48,100 nucleotides of DNA from an uncultured Elusimicrobiales bacterium (GCA_944324095.1 CALUUY010000007.1:1-48100); one strand, 5' to 3'. Numbered from the stretch's first letter, positions 33,429 through 44,901 are shown. Program-made: numbers and translations. The notes: generated from the letters alone by a model not told the origin.

Positions 33429-34607
33429 ATGACTAAAAAAATTTGTTTCTTATGTGTATTAGCCTTATTGGCCGCCGGGCCTGTTGCCACACAACCCCAT
33501 TTAAAATCTGTAAACCGTTGGATCAACCGCCTGCACTTGCAGGAAAAACAAGTATTGGATGCTTTACAAAAAGGCCTTCGGCGGGCTTGGCTGACGCCAG
33601 GCTCTAAACAGAAAATTCCGGCCCTGTCTTCACGGTTTGCGCTTCAAAACCCGCAGGAAAGCGTTTTCTTGTTGCGGGACGTACAAGGTAAATGCTCTTC
33701 TACCTTTTTTGCGTCCGGGTTTTTAGTACAAGAAACCTTTCAAGACAAAAACTATGTGTGGGGTATTACCGCCAAACACATTGGGGATTTGTACGACGGC
33801 CCCATAGAAGCCGTATTTTTTGTCAACAACCGCCCGATAGTGGTGCCGGTACAAATAGCGTTTACCGGGGCCCAGTACGGGATAGACATTAGCTTATTAA
33901 AGTTGGACATCCCTGCCGGGATATTAAAACCCCTTTCTTTAGGCCAAGACCCACAGGTTGGAGAAACCTTACATTCTTTTGGATATGCCCGCGGTAAATT
34001 TTACCCCTTGTCTTCCCGTAAAGTATTACGCACAGGAACAAACCGTATTTTTACCTCTTATGCTTTTTCTTCCATAGCGTCCGGCAGTGGATACTGCGGC
34101 TCTGCCTTAGTAAACGAACAAGGCCTTTTATCGGCCATACACTGTGGCAGCATACCCGATAAATCCGCCAGTTTTGCGGTGCCCGTTTCCAACTTGCGCA
34201 CCTTACTAGCCGCTTACCACGGTTTAAAACAAGGCCAGCGGGAACTGCTCTTTAACGGGCATTTAATTGGAAAAATGAACGTAAGACAAGGCATATACGC
34301 TGTGTATGTAAGAAGAAACGGAAGAGTAATTTCTAAAAAGCATACGGAACCACAGTTATACTCCGGCCTGCACCACTATTTTAGCCCAAATCCAGACATT
34401 GCCCGCTTAAACGATCCTTCCCACCTGGAAGACGGACTGAAATGGCTGGGGGCCGATGAAGTAACGGTATTAGTGTTTGAAGAACCGGCCGAATATTTTA
34501 ACCCCCAAGAAGACCCCTGTAAACAAACTTTATACCGTTATAATTTGTTGGACGGAACCGTAACCACCAGCACTTTTACAGGGGTTTTATCGCTTAAACC
34601 GCTTTAA
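33429..34607 (+). CDS. Secreted chymotrypsin-fold cysteine protease-like protein 4
   Basis: 392 residues. The signal peptide ends near VATQP. Active-site positions are His117 (ITAKH), Asp153 (GIDISLL), Cys223 (SGYCGSAL) and His238 (AIHCGS). A complete His-Asp-Cys set is present. It follows gene 3 after 32 nt, with an AGGAG about 17 nt before the ATG, and is the last gene of the operon. It overlaps the convergent Sel1-repeat gene by 4 bases. Which proteins it cleaves cannot be read from sequence. Confidence 0.75.
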   Translation: MTKKICFLCVLALLAAGPVATQPHLKSVNRWINRLHLQEKQVLDALQKGLRRAWLTPGSKQKIPALSSRFALQNPQESVFLLRDVQGKCSSTFFASGFLVQETFQDKNYVWGITAKHIGDLYDGPIEAVFFVNNRPIVVPVQIAFTGAQYGIDISLLKLDIPAGILKPLSLGQDPQVGETLHSFGYARGKFYPLSSRKVLRTGTNRIFTSYAFSSIASGSGYCGSALVNEQGLLSAIHCGSIPDKSASFAVPVSNLRTLLAAYHGLKQGQRELLFNGHLIGKMNVRQGIYAVYVRRNGRVISKKHTEPQLYSGLHHYFSPNPDIARLNDPSHLEDGLKWLGADEVTVLVFEEPAEYFNPQEDPCKQTLYRYNLLDGTVTTSTFTGVLSLKPL

Positions 34608-35746
34608 GAAGCCGTCAGCTCCTGCAATAATTCTTTAGCGGCTTGGTGGCCGTTATCTGCCGCTTTGCCCAGCCATTTTTCAGCCTCGCTTCTATTGGGG
34701 CGTATGCCTAAACCTTTGTAATAGCTTTGCCCCACTACATATTGCGCGTCTGCATAGCCGCCCTCGGCCGCACGGCTGAAAAACCGCATGGCTTTTGAAA
34801 CGGATTTTTCCGTTCCCTGCCCCTGCATATACATAACACCTGTTAAATATTGGGCTTCCAAATTGCCCTGTTCCGCTGAACTGATAAACCATTTAAATGC
34901 TTCGGTATAATCCGGCCCGCCGTCTTGTTCGCTTTGTGTATAGGCCTGTTTCCCCCAATATAACTGGGCTTGCGGATCACCCGCTTGTGCGGCGGGCGCC
35001 AACAAAGCGCGTGCTGTTTCTTCGTCTTTTTCTACCCCGCGCCCTTGCGCATACAATAAGCCTAAACGCGCCTGCGCCTGCGGAATTTTTTGCTCGGCCG
35101 CTGCCTGGTACCACCGGGCCGCCTCCTCCATATCCGGCGCCAAAATGCCTTCTTCATACATTTTGCCTAATTCCAAGGCGGCTTCCCCGCTGCCTACCTG
35201 TGCTTGGATACTGGCCGTAAATGCTTTAAAGGCCTGCTCATACAGATTGGGGGTTTTAACTTGCGCCTGTTTGACTTGGTTGATACACGCTTCATCCTGT
35301 TGCAAAGCGGCATACATACACCAAAATAAAGAGGCGGCTTCATTCTTAGCTGCACCCCCGGCCCCTTGGTGATGCAAACGGGCCAATTCTTTTTGAGCCG
35401 GCTCATCCCCCCCACGCGCAGCCCATTGCAAATAAACAAATCCTTCCTGTGCGTCTTGCGCGGGCAACTTGCCCGCTATATACAAATGCGCCAACTGCCT
35501 GGCTGCTTGCAAATTGCCGTCTGCCGCCGCCTTGCGGTACCATTGCGCCGCTTGCTGCGCGTCAGCCACGGTGCCTTGGCCTTGTTCATACAAAACCCCA
35601 GCCTGATAAAAAGACTCCGCCTGCCCAGCCTGCGCGCGGGATAAAACTTCTTTAAACACGCGCTGTTGGGGCGTTTGGTAAAACACAAAACCATATACGC
35701 CGCCAACAACTAATGCGAGAAACAAAATTTTGATGATTATTTTCAC
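34604..35746 (-). CDS. Sel1-like repeat protein with N-terminal membrane anchor
   Basis: 380 residues from a GTG that follows AGGA. An N-terminal hydrophobic segment (about 4-24) acts as signal anchor. The remainder is a series of Sel1-type helical repeats, for example AESFYQAGVLYEQGQGT, AARWYQAAAEQKIPQAQARLG and AQYLTGVMYMQGQGT. Such solenoids bind other proteins, often in envelope or signalling complexes. The partner is unknown. It follows hflC on the same strand but a strong terminator lies between. Confidence 0.82.
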   Translation of the reverse strand: MKIIIKILFLALVVGGVYGFVFYQTPQQRVFKEVLSRAQAGQAESFYQAGVLYEQGQGTVADAQQAAQWYRKAAADGNLQAARQLAHLYIAGKLPAQDAQEGFVYLQWAARGGDEPAQKELARLHHQGAGGAAKNEAASLFWCMYAALQQDEACINQVKQAQVKTPNLYEQAFKAFTASIQAQVGSGEAALELGKMYEEGILAPDMEEAARWYQAAAEQKIPQAQARLGLLYAQGRGVEKDEETARALLAPAAQAGDPQAQLYWGKQAYTQSEQDGGPDYTEAFKWFISSAEQGNLEAQYLTGVMYMQGQGTEKSVSKAMRFFSRAAEGGYADAQYVVGQSYYKGLGIRPNRSEAEKWLGKAADNGHQAAKELLQELTAS

Positions 35747-35770
35747 AACTATCCTGAATACAAAAAAAAT

Positions 35771-35794
35771 AAAAGGGAGGAACTCCTCCCTTTT
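35771..35794 (-). terminator. Terminator of the prohibitin/HflC-like gene
   Basis: A 10-bp stem (AAAAGGGAGG / CCTCCCTTTT) with loop AACT is followed on the minus strand by an ATTTTTTTTG run. Confidence 0.85.
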
Positions 35795-35826
35795 ATTATA
35801 CCTTTACACTTTTGGTTTGGACAGAT

Positions 35827-36627
35827 TTATTTAGTCATTACAAAAGGCATTTGGTCACCCGCCATATACGTTGGCATACGGCCGTCCCATTTTTCGATGG
35901 CTTTAAGCTGGGCTTCCACTTGGCGCAGTTTAATTAAATTATCAGAAACCACTTCCCGTTGCAAGCGTAAAGATTTGGCTTCCGCTTCCGCCTGCAGAAT
36001 TTTTTGTTCGGCTTCTTTTTTTACTTTTTCCACCAAGTTGGTGGCGCGTTTGGCTTCCTGCTCGGCAATTTGTTTTTCTTCCACCGCTTTTAAAAACTGG
36101 GGAGAAAACTCAAAATTGGTAATAGCAATGTCAGACACGATCACTTCTTTTTCTTTCATCTTGCTTTTTAAAATTTGGTCTAATTCCCGCGCTACTTCCA
36201 CCCGGTTGGAAATTAAACTGTCGGCCGAATATTTGGCAATCACGGCCTTTGTCCATTCTTCCACCATGGGCTTTAATACGGTGGTGGTGTATTCCGGCCC
36301 CAAGTTGCGGTAAATGGATTCTATGGTATTGGGTTGAATGCGGTGGTTAATGGCCAAAGTGAGGCCTACCGTTTGCAAATCCTTAGAGAAAGCTTCCGTT
36401 TGGAAGGAATCTTTTTTAATACGTACGGAAAATTTTTCCACCTTGTCTATAAACGGCACTTTAAAATGAAGCCCTTCCCCATACGCCCCCACAATTTTAC
36501 CAAAGCGCAATTTAACGGCTACACTGCCCGCAGATACCGTAAAAAATGCACCAAATGCTCCCGCTAATAAAACGACTACTACCAGCGGAAAAATCAGTTT
36601 CTTCCAATTAAACGAAAAACGCGTCAT
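35827..36627 (-). CDS. Prohibitin / SPFH-domain (HflC-like) protein
   Basis: 266 residues. One N-terminal membrane helix (about 11-33) is followed by a band-7/SPFH domain (VSAGSVAVKLRFGKIVG onward) and a charged coiled coil (about 175-240). Such proteins form ring-like membrane scaffolds, in some cases holding the FtsH protease. No hflK or ftsH lies nearby, so it fits the single-gene prohibitin group better than HflC itself. An AGAGAGG site precedes the ATG. The upstream TATAAT and a large inverted repeat suggest regulated expression. Confidence 0.82.
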   Translation of the reverse strand: MTRFSFNWKKLIFPLVVVVLLAGAFGAFFTVSAGSVAVKLRFGKIVGAYGEGLHFKVPFIDKVEKFSVRIKKDSFQTEAFSKDLQTVGLTLAINHRIQPNTIESIYRNLGPEYTTTVLKPMVEEWTKAVIAKYSADSLISNRVEVARELDQILKSKMKEKEVIVSDIAITNFEFSPQFLKAVEEKQIAEQEAKRATNLVEKVKKEAEQKILQAEAEAKSLRLQREVVSDNLIKLRQVEAQLKAIEKWDGRMPTYMAGDQMPFVMTK

Positions 36628-36668
36628 TTTTTATCCTCTCTTTTCTTTGTCATTTAACCAACTAAATT

Positions 36669-36722
36669 ATTATACTAAAACATTTCGGCCTTATATATTG
36701 CACACCTAGTACGCAATATATA
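36669..36722 (-). promoter_or_regulatory. Promoter and inverted-repeat operator upstream of the prohibitin-like gene
   Basis: TATAAT (36674-36669) is the likely -10. An imperfectly spaced but perfect 10-bp inverted repeat TATATATTGC-N11-GCAATATATA (36692-36722) covers the place where the -35 should be. This suggests a dimeric regulator binds there. Confidence 0.4.
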
Positions 36723-36829
36723 TGCCCCTTTCAACTTGTTTTTTGTGTATGATTTATAAAATTTGAGGCTTCTGCCGCTGCGCTTTATACCGCATTTATT
36801 CCCGGCACAACCGTTTTTACACACAAAAA

Positions 36830-36850
36830 ACCCCGTCGGTCTGGCGGGGT
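36830..36850 (-). terminator. Terminator of the ATP synthase operon
   Basis: The stem ACCCCG / CGGGGT with a 9-base loop is followed by TTTTTTG on the minus strand, about 20 nt after the atpC stop. Confidence 0.8.
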
Positions 36851-36868
36851 GTAAAAGCACGGGCGAAA

Positions 36869-37282
36869 TTAAGACAAATGCCGCTTCTTCACTTTCATAC
36901 GGGCAATGGCTTGTTTGATTTCAATCTCTGCCAACTCAAAATCAATATCCGCATCTTTATTAGACAAGCTCTCTTTGACGCGTTTAATCTTTTGAGCTTC
37001 AGCTTCTTCATCAATTTCATCCGCCAAGGCCGCACCTTCGGCAAACACGTTTACCGTATCGTGAAGCACTTCGGCAAAACCGCCAAGCGCAGCGAATTCT
37101 TCTTCCTTCTCGCCCTGTTTATAGCGCAGCGAACCTAAGCCCAGCTGCACGATCATCTTTTCATGGCCGGGCAACACACCCATTTCCCCTTCAAAGGCGG
37201 GCAGAATGACCATATCCACCTCTATGTTGGACAGGAGTTGTTTTTCCGGCGTAATCAGGTTAAGGATTAGTTTTTTCGCCAT
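36869..37282 (-). CDS. atpC: ATP synthase epsilon subunit
   Basis: 137 residues. It has the N-terminal beta-sandwich (LNLITPEKQLLSNIEVDMVILPAFEGEMGVLPGH) and a C-terminal two-helix hairpin that in other species inhibits ATP hydrolysis. Part of the F1 central stalk with gamma. Last gene of the operon, 8 nt after atpD. Confidence 0.93.
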   Translation of the reverse strand: MAKKLILNLITPEKQLLSNIEVDMVILPAFEGEMGVLPGHEKMIVQLGLGSLRYKQGEKEEEFAALGGFAEVLHDTVNVFAEGAALADEIDEEAEAQKIKRVKESLSNKDADIDFELAEIEIKQAIARMKVKKRHLS

Positions 37283-37290
37283 ACGGGGTT

Positions 37291-38736
<1,446 letters not shown>

Positions 38737-39642
38737 CTAATTGTTAAGGGCCTCTGCCCCGTTTACAATGTCCAAAATTTCGTTCGTAATGCCGGCCTGG
38801 CGTACTTTATTGAGTTTTACGCCTAATGCCGTTACCAATTCCCCGGCGTTTTTGCTGGCTGCGTCCATCGCGTTCATCGTGGCGGCTAAGTTGGCCGCTT
38901 GCGATTCCAGCAACACCCGGTACATATTGGCTTTTACCAAACGCGGAACCAATATCCGAAAAATCTCTTTAATGCCCGGCTCAAACGCAAAATCACTTTC
39001 TTCTTTTTCGTTGGCAATAGCCTCAAAATCAAAAGGAAGAAACTTTTGCGCTACTAAGTTTTGGCTGGCTAAAGATTTAAAGTCATTGTAAATAAGCGTA
39101 ACCGAACCTAAACGGTTTTGGAAAAATTCCTTCATCACCGCTTCGCCCAATAATTCCGCATGGGCGTAGTTTACTTTCGGGAAAATCCCCACGCTTTCAT
39201 ATACAATCTCCAGCCCCGGCATTTTTAAACGGGCCAAAAAATCACGCCCTTTTTTGCCGATGGCAAATACTTTTATCTCTTTGCCCTGGTTCTCTTTTAA
39301 AAACTGCAATACGCGGCGCAAAATAACCGCGTTAAAAGAACCGGCCAGCCCCTTATCGCCGGTAATGCAAATAAGGCCTACTTTGTCCGGATTGCCCGTT
39401 TTGTTCACAAAGAAACGAGACGGCCAGCTTTCGGCTTCTTCCCCCTCGGCAGGCATAGCTAAAATGTCGGCCTTAAGGTCGTCCACCATCTGCAGCATTT
39501 TCTGGGCAAAAGGACGCGCACTTACCATAGCGTCCTGCGCTTTGCGTATGCGGGCGCTGGAAATCATTTTCATCGTCTGCATAATCTGCTGCGTGGATTT
39601 AATGGCCTTGATATTTTGCCGTATGTCTCTAAGCGATTCCAT
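38737..39642 (-). CDS. atpG: ATP synthase gamma subunit
   Basis: 301 residues. The N-terminal helix SLRDIRQNIKAIKSTQQIMQ and C-terminal helix ASKNAGELVTALGVKLNKVRQAGITNEI form the rotating coiled coil. It has the GDKGLAGSFN motif. It starts 8 nt after hldD rather than after atpA, and ends in TAG. Confidence 0.96.
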   Translation of the reverse strand: MESLRDIRQNIKAIKSTQQIMQTMKMISSARIRKAQDAMVSARPFAQKMLQMVDDLKADILAMPAEGEEAESWPSRFFVNKTGNPDKVGLICITGDKGLAGSFNAVILRRVLQFLKENQGKEIKVFAIGKKGRDFLARLKMPGLEIVYESVGIFPKVNYAHAELLGEAVMKEFFQNRLGSVTLIYNDFKSLASQNLVAQKFLPFDFEAIANEKEESDFAFEPGIKEIFRILVPRLVKANMYRVLLESQAANLAATMNAMDAASKNAGELVTALGVKLNKVRQAGITNEILDIVNGAEALNN

Positions 39643-39650
39643 ATCCCGTC

Positions 39651-40586
39651 CTATTTCCGGCCGTAATGTTCGTTCAGAATTTTAACGTAATCGGCAATGC
39701 CGGCTTCCAAGGTATAATCAGGCGTATAGCCCAATTTTTCTTTGGCGGCCGTCATATCCGCCTGCGTTTTTAACTGGAAGAACGCATACGGATTGTCAAT
39801 GTATTCCGGTTCCAAATTGAGGCCCATTTCTTTGTTTAAGCAGGCAATAATGGCATTATAATCGCGCGGAATACCGGTGGCAGCGTTATAAACGCCCGTT
39901 TCTTTACCGTTATTTAAGGCGCAGAGGTTGATTTTGACAATGTCTTTCACATACACAAAATCGCGCTGTTGTTCCCCAAATTTAAACACGCGCGGGCGTT
40001 TGCCTTCACGCATCTGGTTATACAGCTGAAATACCATACTGGCCATTTTGCCTTTAAAATATTCGCCCGGGCCATATACGTTAAAATAGCGCAGGCCGAT
40101 AATGGTCATATCATTATTGTCTTCGGCAAATTGACGCGCTACATTGTCCATGATTACCTTGGAAAAACCGTACACGTTTTCCGGGTGGGTGGGCTGTGTT
40201 TCCACATTGGGAACAGGGCCGTTGCCATACGTGGCGGCAGAAGAAGCGTAAATGACTTTTTTAATCTCGTTTTCCGCCGCAAAAGCCAATACGTTTTTAA
40301 AGGCTTCCACGTTTTGTTCCATCATGGCTTTTTGATCCATTACCGTGGTGTCCGTAATGGCGGCCTCATGGAAGATGGCGTCAAAGTACATATCGCGCGG
40401 CATAAATTTAAAGCAGTCCGCAGCAATCACGTCCCCTTTGAACCCAATCAAATTTTTAAAGTGCCCGTTTTTGGAAAAATCGTCCATCACGGTTACTTCA
40501 TGGCCTTGGGCTTCCAAAGTTTTGGCAATGTTGCTGCCGATAAACCCGGCGCCGCCGGTCACTAAATATTTTTTCTTCGTATCCAT
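39651..40586 (-). CDS. hldD: HldD-like ADP-glyceromanno-heptose 6-epimerase
   Basis: 311 residues, an extended short-chain dehydrogenase. Rossmann GGAGFIGS lies near residue 12, with SSAATYG and the YGFSK catalytic Tyr-Lys further on. HldD-specific features are FHEAAITDTTVMDQ and RYFNVYGPGEYFKGKMAS followed by FKFGEQQRDFVYVKDI. The enzyme converts ADP-D-glycero- to ADP-L-glycero-D-manno-heptose for the LPS inner core. A GalE-type epimerase is the alternative, but these motifs favour HldD. It lies inside the ATP synthase operon, 5 nt after atpA and 8 nt before atpG, which is unusual. Confidence 0.85.
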   Translation of the reverse strand: MDTKKKYLVTGGAGFIGSNIAKTLEAQGHEVTVMDDFSKNGHFKNLIGFKGDVIAADCFKFMPRDMYFDAIFHEAAITDTTVMDQKAMMEQNVEAFKNVLAFAAENEIKKVIYASSAATYGNGPVPNVETQPTHPENVYGFSKVIMDNVARQFAEDNNDMTIIGLRYFNVYGPGEYFKGKMASMVFQLYNQMREGKRPRVFKFGEQQRDFVYVKDIVKINLCALNNGKETGVYNAATGIPRDYNAIIACLNKEMGLNLEPEYIDNPYAFFQLKTQADMTAAKEKLGYTPDYTLEAGIADYVKILNEHYGRK

Positions 40587-40591
40587 GAGTC

Positions 40592-42121
<1,530 letters not shown>

Positions 42122-42130
42122 TTACACCGT

Positions 42131-42658
42131 CTATTTGGTTAACTGTTCCTGCATCTTCTCAAACTGACGTTTGAGGCTGCCGTCTATCAGTTCCCCCTTG
42201 CACAAAATTTTTACCCCGCCAATTAAAGACGGATCCGTATGATACTGGGCAACCACTTTCCCCCCGTAACGGGCGGAAAGAGCCTCTTCCGTGCGGGTTT
42301 TTAGTGCATCTGAAAGTGCGCCCGCGCTAAATACTTCCGCCCGGATGATTCCCAAGCGTTGGTCTAATAGCGCATTTACACAGCGCACAATTTCCGGCAG
42401 CAGCCCGTAACGTTTACAAGACACCAATGTTTCCAAAAACGCACGCGCCGCCGGCGCTTGGGACAGAGCCTCTTTAAGCAGGCCGGTTTTTTGGGCGGCA
42501 GGAATATTGGGGTTGGCCATAAACGCGCCAGCCTTTTCCAGCGCTTGGGCGGCGGCCGTCAACTCAGAAGCACGTTGCTGTGCTTCTTGGGCAGACTGGG
42601 CCAATCCGTCATACGCTTGGGCATAACGCTGTGCCAGAATTCTTTCTGAGCTGTTCAT
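42131..42658 (-). CDS. atpH: ATP synthase delta subunit
   Basis: 175 residues. N-terminal ILAQRYAQAYDGLAQ and a C-terminal DPSLIGGVKILCKGELIDGSLKRQ, the delta/OSCP signature. It joins F1 to the peripheral stalk. 3 nt after atpF; ends in TAG. Confidence 0.93.
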   Translation of the reverse strand: MNSSERILAQRYAQAYDGLAQSAQEAQQRASELTAAAQALEKAGAFMANPNIPAAQKTGLLKEALSQAPAARAFLETLVSCKRYGLLPEIVRCVNALLDQRLGIIRAEVFSAGALSDALKTRTEEALSARYGGKVVAQYHTDPSLIGGVKILCKGELIDGSLKRQFEKMQEQLTK

Positions 42659-42661
42659 AAA

Positions 42662-43156
42662 TTATTTGCCCTGCACATCGGCCAATACTTTTTCTACTAC
42701 TGCTTGGGCCGATTCTTGGCTAATTTGCTGCTGTACCACCTTAGCGGCGGCCAACATGGCGGTGCTGACAATTTGGTTTTTAACGTCAGCAAGGGCTTTG
42801 TCCTTTTCCGCCTGGATTTGCACCTTGGCCTGAGCTATTAAGTTTTCCGCCTGTTCTTTAGCTTGCGCAAGCAATTGGTTCTTTTGCGTTTCCCCCATAG
42901 AAACCGCCTGTTGTATCTTTTTGGAGGCTTCCTCGGAAATTTGCGCAAGTTTAGCGTCTAACTCTTTTTTAATATCCTCGGCCTGGGCACGGGCTGCTGC
43001 TGCTTGTTCTTTATCGGTTTTTATTTGATTTTCGCGGGTTTCCAAAGCATTAATAATGCTGTTCCACGCAAATTTTTTAAGTAAAAACACCAAGAGCAAG
43101 AAATTAACGATCGTTAAAATCAGCACCCCGTAATCAGGTTTCAATAAATCTTGCAT
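42662..43156 (-). CDS. atpF: ATP synthase subunit b
   Basis: 164 residues. A single N-terminal membrane helix (about 9-27, VLILTIVNFLLLVFLLKKF) is followed by a long charged coiled coil that forms the peripheral stalk. Only one b-type gene is present, so the stalk should be a homodimer. It lies 26 nt after atpE. Confidence 0.93.
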   Translation of the reverse strand: MQDLLKPDYGVLILTIVNFLLLVFLLKKFAWNSIINALETRENQIKTDKEQAAAARAQAEDIKKELDAKLAQISEEASKKIQQAVSMGETQKNQLLAQAKEQAENLIAQAKVQIQAEKDKALADVKNQIVSTAMLAAAKVVQQQISQESAQAVVEKVLADVQGK

Positions 43157-43182
43157 TGTTTTCCCCGTTTGGAAAAATCAAA

Positions 43183-43410
43183 CTACATAATCATAGTCAA
43201 CAAACAAATCACCAGACCGAACATCGCGGCGCCTTCTAACAAAGCGGCAATGATGATCATGGTCGTGCGGATGGCGCTTCCGGCTTCGGGCTGGCGGGCG
43301 GTGCCTTCCAAAGCGGCCGCACCGATTTTACCTAAACCTAAACCGGCCCCAATAACGGCTAAACCGGCGCCAATGCCGGCGGCGATGAATTTAAGTGCTG
43401 CAAGTTCCAT
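43183..43410 (-). CDS. atpE: ATP synthase subunit c
   Basis: 75 residues, two membrane helices with the polar loop GTARQPEAG. The ion-binding Glu lies in ALLEGAAMFGL in helix 2. The residues after the Glu are Gly-Ala rather than Ser-Thr, and the helix-1 Gln typical of sodium enzymes is missing, so proton coupling is more likely. It ends in TAG. Confidence 0.95.
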   Translation of the reverse strand: MELAALKFIAAGIGAGLAVIGAGLGLGKIGAAALEGTARQPEAGSAIRTTMIIIAALLEGAAMFGLVICLLTMIM

Positions 43411-43464
43411 AATTTTTTCTCCTTTTGGGCTAACGCCCTGTTTGCTAGATTTTAAAAAACAAAA

Positions 43465-44226
43465 TTAATGCGTATGAATAACCGAACCGGCAAAAATAGC
43501 CGTAAGCAAGGTAAACACATACGCCTGCAAAAACGCTACCAATAATTCCAAAAGCGTCATAAAAATTTCCAACCCCATAGCGGGCACGGCTGCGCCCACC
43601 CCGGCTACGGCACTTAAATTGCCGATGATAAAAATCATCAACAATAAGCTAATCAACACCATGTGTCCCGCCAACATATTGGCAAAAAGACGCAAAGCCA
43701 AAACACATACTTTAATAATCAAGCTGATAATTTCCAGCGGGAAAATAAGCGGTACCAACCAGCCCGGCGTACCAGACGGAACAAACCCTTTTAAAAAGCC
43801 AATAATACCGTGAAATTTAAGCCCGCAAAAAACAATCAATCCGCCGCTGCACAATGCCAGCGCCGCATTAACAGAAATATTGGAAGTGGCGGTTTTCATA
43901 TTAGGAATAAGCCCCGCCAGGTTGGTTAATAAAATAAACAAAAACAAGGTGCAAAAATACGGTAAAAAACGTCTGCCTTCCTGCCCCATATTAGGAAGAA
44001 CCATCCCATCACGTATAAACGTTACGTATTCTTCCGCTCCGGCCGTAAGCAAGCGTTTAAGCGTAGAGGTTCCCCCTTTGGCAATCCAATACAAGCCTAT
44101 AAGCATAATCACGCTTACGCTTAACAGCGTAACGGTGTGTGTGGTAATGGGCAAAGAAACCCCGCCCAAGGTATATCCCCAATGATGGTCTAAAATATGG
44201 TGTGATAAAATTTCAGCTACGTCCAT
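43465..44226 (-). CDS. atpB: ATP synthase subunit a
   Basis: 253 residues with five or six membrane helices. The essential Arg lies in LRLFANMLAGHMVL. It forms the ion channel against the c-ring. It lies 2 nt after atpI and 54 nt before atpE, in the usual order. Confidence 0.95.
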   Translation of the reverse strand: MDVAEILSHHILDHHWGYTLGGVSLPITTHTVTLLSVSVIMLIGLYWIAKGGTSTLKRLLTAGAEEYVTFIRDGMVLPNMGQEGRRFLPYFCTLFLFILLTNLAGLIPNMKTATSNISVNAALALCSGGLIVFCGLKFHGIIGFLKGFVPSGTPGWLVPLIFPLEIISLIIKVCVLALRLFANMLAGHMVLISLLLMIFIIGNLSAVAGVGAAVPAMGLEIFMTLLELLVAFLQAYVFTLLTAIFAGSVIHTH

Positions 44227-44228
44227 CT

Positions 44229-44480
44229 TTATTTTTCCGCCTTTTCTTTATTCAATTTACCGGCAGCCGCGGCCTGCGCCTTATGCGCACCCGTTACTAC
44301 CATATACATTCCCGCGGCAAAGCCCGCCGCACCCCCGGCTAACGTAAACCAGGGAAGCGTGTTAAAATGTCTATCCAGCCACCAACCGCCTAAAACACCC
44401 AGTGTTTCAGCACAGGCTAATTCCAGCCCTAAAGTGGCTATTTCCAAATGTTCCTGCTTGGTAAAAGGGCCTAACGCCAC
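44229..44480 (-). CDS. atpI: AtpZ/AtpI-like ATP synthase accessory protein
   Basis: 83 residues from a GTG behind AAGGAGA. Two hydrophobic segments surround WWLDRHFNTLPWF, typical of the AtpZ/AtpI group, which helps c-ring assembly or ion homeostasis. The C-terminal tail is Lys/Ala rich. First gene of the ATP synthase operon. Confidence 0.82.
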   Translation of the reverse strand: MALGPFTKQEHLEIATLGLELACAETLGVLGGWWLDRHFNTLPWFTLAGGAAGFAAGMYMVVTGAHKAQAAAAGKLNKEKAEK

Positions 44481-44494
44481 AGAAATCTCCTTAT

Positions 44495-44508
44495 TTACCG
44501 AGCGGTAA
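44495..44508. promoter_or_regulatory. Palindrome TTACCGAGCGGTAA in the atp operon leader
   Basis: A perfect 6-bp half-site palindrome sits between the TATAAT and the ribosome site of atpI, a repressor-like position. TACCGAGCGGTA recurs upstream of the amylase gene (46424-46435). The shape fits a TetR-type operator, but no regulator gene is in the window. Confidence 0.5.
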
Positions 44509-44520
44509 GTACTACTTATT

Positions 44521-44526
44521 ATTATA
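44521..44526 (-). promoter_or_regulatory. -10 element of the ATP synthase operon
   Basis: TATAAT on the minus strand lies about 40 nt before the GTG start of atpI. No good -35 is seen. Confidence 0.5.
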
Positions 44527-44860
44527 AAACAATTTGCAGCAAAAAGCTATTGTTTTAAAGACCTACACGCCCTTTTAAATATTGTATTAAATAAGCGGGC
44601 CAAGGGAAAAGATTTTCTCTCCCTTTTCCCCCCCACTGCTATGCAATGCCCCTGTTTATACCACCCGCCGTTAATAATAACCTAGACCCATCATAAACCC
44701 CGGCCTTCTGTTAAACCGGGTAAGCAACTATTTTTCCCCCGTATATTGCCCAATACCGTGCTGCATATACCCATACAAGTGGCATACACGTGCCGTGATT
44801 ATGTACCTCTCTAGGCAACATCAGCAAACCGTATAAATGACTATAAAAGAAAGCAAAAAA
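44527..44860. other. Gene-free region between the atp operon and the amylase gene
   Basis: About 330 bases with no convincing coding frame on either strand. It contains an imperfect hairpin (AAGGGAAAAG...CTCTCCCTTTT near 44600-44630) and scattered CCCCGG-type short repeats. I see no RNA gene I can name. Confidence 0.3.
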
Positions 44861-44862
44861 AT

Positions 44863-44887
44863 ACCGGCCGGTTTGTGACCGGCCGGT
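44863..44887 (-). terminator. Terminator of the GH13 gene
   Basis: A 10-bp stem (ACCGGCCGGT on both sides, self-complementary) with loop TTGTG is followed by ATTTTTTTG on the minus strand. Confidence 0.88.
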
Positions 44888-44901
44888 TATTTGGGGGTGA
44901 G

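Noticed and set aside
43183..43410. Sodium-coupled ATP synthase
   Set aside because: The c subunit lacks the helix-1 Gln and the Glu-Ser-Thr pattern of sodium-binding rings, having Glu-Gly-Ala instead.
44527..44860. A hidden RNA gene between the atp operon and the amylase gene
   Set aside because: Only weak local hairpins are visible; no recognisable RNA family or promoter-terminator pair delimits a transcript.
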